Shown piece after piece: positions 31,914-32,584 of a stretch of DNA of 32,584 bases (the stretch's first letter is position 1; every line of letters begins with the position of its first letter). The notes under the pieces were generated by a model that was not told the DNA's origin, ran no database searches, and worked only from the letters and a program-made list of their open reading frames with translations. The position numbers were made by a program, and so were the translations under genes. The stretch covers positions 1-32,584 of the forward strand of contig DLAR01000051.1 in the NCBI GenBank assembly GCA_002494015.1, written 5' to 3'. Source of the stretch: Porphyromonadaceae bacterium UBA7042. GTDB lineage: Bacteria > Bacteroidota > Bacteroidia > Bacteroidales > Muribaculaceae.

Positions 31914-32549
31914 TTAAAATAAGTCAAGCTGTCCACTTTGAGCCGAAACGGCTGCCGAGTCAGCATCAATCGAGTCGTTAAACTCGGGCAACCCCTCTCC
32001 CACTTCGAGTTCAACCGTCCCGTTTACCGGGATTCGGGCCCCGGGTGCCAAGCTCACGCCATTATATTTTACATCCAGCACAAGGTCTTTGAACTCAGAC
32101 GGGACACGGCGCTCCCGAATATTCTTGATGCCAAGTCCCTCAAGAATAGAGCGGGCCTGACGCAAAGAAATATCGCTAAGCGTGGGGATGGTGACAGACT
32201 TGGGCGAAAACGCGTTTATTGTGAGGAAAACGGCTCGTCCCGGTTTCACTTTGGTGCCTACCTTGGGGTTTTGCTCAAGCACGGTGCCCGCAGCCGAGCC
32301 GGTATCATATACAGAATCGGCAAGTTCGACCACAAGGCCCTCGGACTTTAACGTTGTGACCGCCTCAGAATAAGGCAGTCCTTTGACCGACGGCACATTC
32401 ACTACCCTACCGTGGCCGGTCCACGAGTCAAGCCACAGCATGGCCCCCCATGCCACCACCATAACGACAATGGCCATTATGCCGAGATTAATCAGAATGC
32501 GCATCCATAACGGGCGATAGCTACGGGTTTTATTTTCAGTATTTTCCAC
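31914..32549 (-). CDS. Membrane-anchored PASTA-domain protein
   Basis: A 211-residue protein with a short cytoplasmic N-terminus, one transmembrane helix (ILINLGIMAIVVMVVAWGAML, about 19-39) and two periplasmic PASTA domains. The first starts VNVPSVKGLPYSEAVTTL and ends GRAVFLTINAF; the second starts SVTIPTLSDISLRQARSIL and ends TVELEVGEGLPEF. PASTA domains bind peptidoglycan or muropeptides in PknB kinases and PBP2x of other phyla. Here no kinase or penicillin-binding domain is attached. It is upstream of rluD in the same direction. The gene upstream lies outside the window; a ddl-type gene would fit the usual Bacteroidales order as I recall it. The protein is probably a cell-wall sensing or scaffold factor. 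Confidence 0.87.
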   Translation of the reverse strand: MENTENKTRSYRPLWMRILINLGIMAIVVMVVAWGAMLWLDSWTGHGRVVNVPSVKGLPYSEAVTTLKSEGLVVELADSVYDTGSAAGTVLEQNPKVGTKVKPGRAVFLTINAFSPKSVTIPTLSDISLRQARSILEGLGIKNIRERRVPSEFKDLVLDVKYNGVSLAPGARIPVNGTVELEVGEGLPEFNDSIDADSAAVSAQSGQLDLF

Positions 32550-32564
32550 TTGAATATAGCTTTT

Positions 32565-32584
32565 AGAGGTTGTTTAATAACAAA
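32565..32584 (+). repeat. Short dispersed motif, copy 3 (AGAGGTTGT type) at the right edge
   Basis: The plus strand reads AGAGGTTGTTTAATAACAAA, matching the copy at 99-118 at 18 of 20 positions. It lies 16 nt outside the PASTA gene start and is cut by the window end, so a palindromic partner may follow. Confidence 0.5.

Overview
The window looks like chromosomal core sequence from a gut-type member of the Bacteroidales, roughly half G+C. I would guess a Muribaculaceae relative, but the family is not provable from this sequence. Three things support the order. The promoter boxes in front of most transcription units fit the Bacteroidota consensus TTTG - about 20 nt - TAnnTTTG. Shine-Dalgarno sequences are mostly absent. 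The gene families are typical of the group: PorQ, a TonB_C-only protein, DUF4250, DUF4924, an EF-G paralog with a degenerate GTPase centre, a DUF3108 protein and a ComEC without a recognisable nuclease domain. I see no CRISPR array, prophage, intact insertion sequence, tRNA or rRNA.

Layout from left to right. A minus-strand operon porQ-cmk-ispH-exonuclease fills 118-3240. A TonB-like gene (+) and a 59-residue DUF4250 gene (-) converge at 3436-4068. The gap 4069-4452 holds a candidate structured RNA and two strong hairpins. lon (-) and an EF-G2-like gene (+) diverge at 4453-9242. An outer-membrane barrel protein (+) meets menD (-) at a shared TTAA stop. A DUF4924 gene (+) converges on a DegT-type aminotransferase gene (-) through a 21-bp hairpin. 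A plus-strand cluster follows (unknown lipoprotein, polyprenyl synthase, tatD), and then guaA on its own consensus promoter. The noncoding stretch 17343-17923 carries several hairpins and a short promoter-hairpin-terminator module. That module leads into a plus-strand operon: acyltransferase, membrane metallophosphoesterase, tex and an HPPK-like gene. This operon collides with minus-strand comEC, aroE and nhaC. Further minus-strand genes encode a lipoprotein 5'-nucleotidase, a DUF3108 protein, thymidine kinase, an RluD-type pseudouridine synthase and a PASTA-domain membrane protein at the right edge.

Most genes are housekeeping: nucleotide metabolism (cmk, guaA, tdk, nucleotidase), isoprenoid and quinone supply (ispH, polyprenyl synthase, menD), shikimate and folate (aroE, HPPK-like), proteolysis and translation (lon, EF-G2-like, rluD), and envelope functions (porQ, barrel protein, acyltransferase, PASTA). 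The points most worth a second look are: the EF-G paralog with alanine in place of the catalytic switch II histidine; two promoter-linked candidate RNAs at about 4150-4270 and 17801-17888; a plus-strand terminator written inside the convergent DUF4250 gene; and a short dispersed motif (AGAGG-K-TGT-type) that recurs next to gene 3' ends. I do not see a clear multi-gene novel system.
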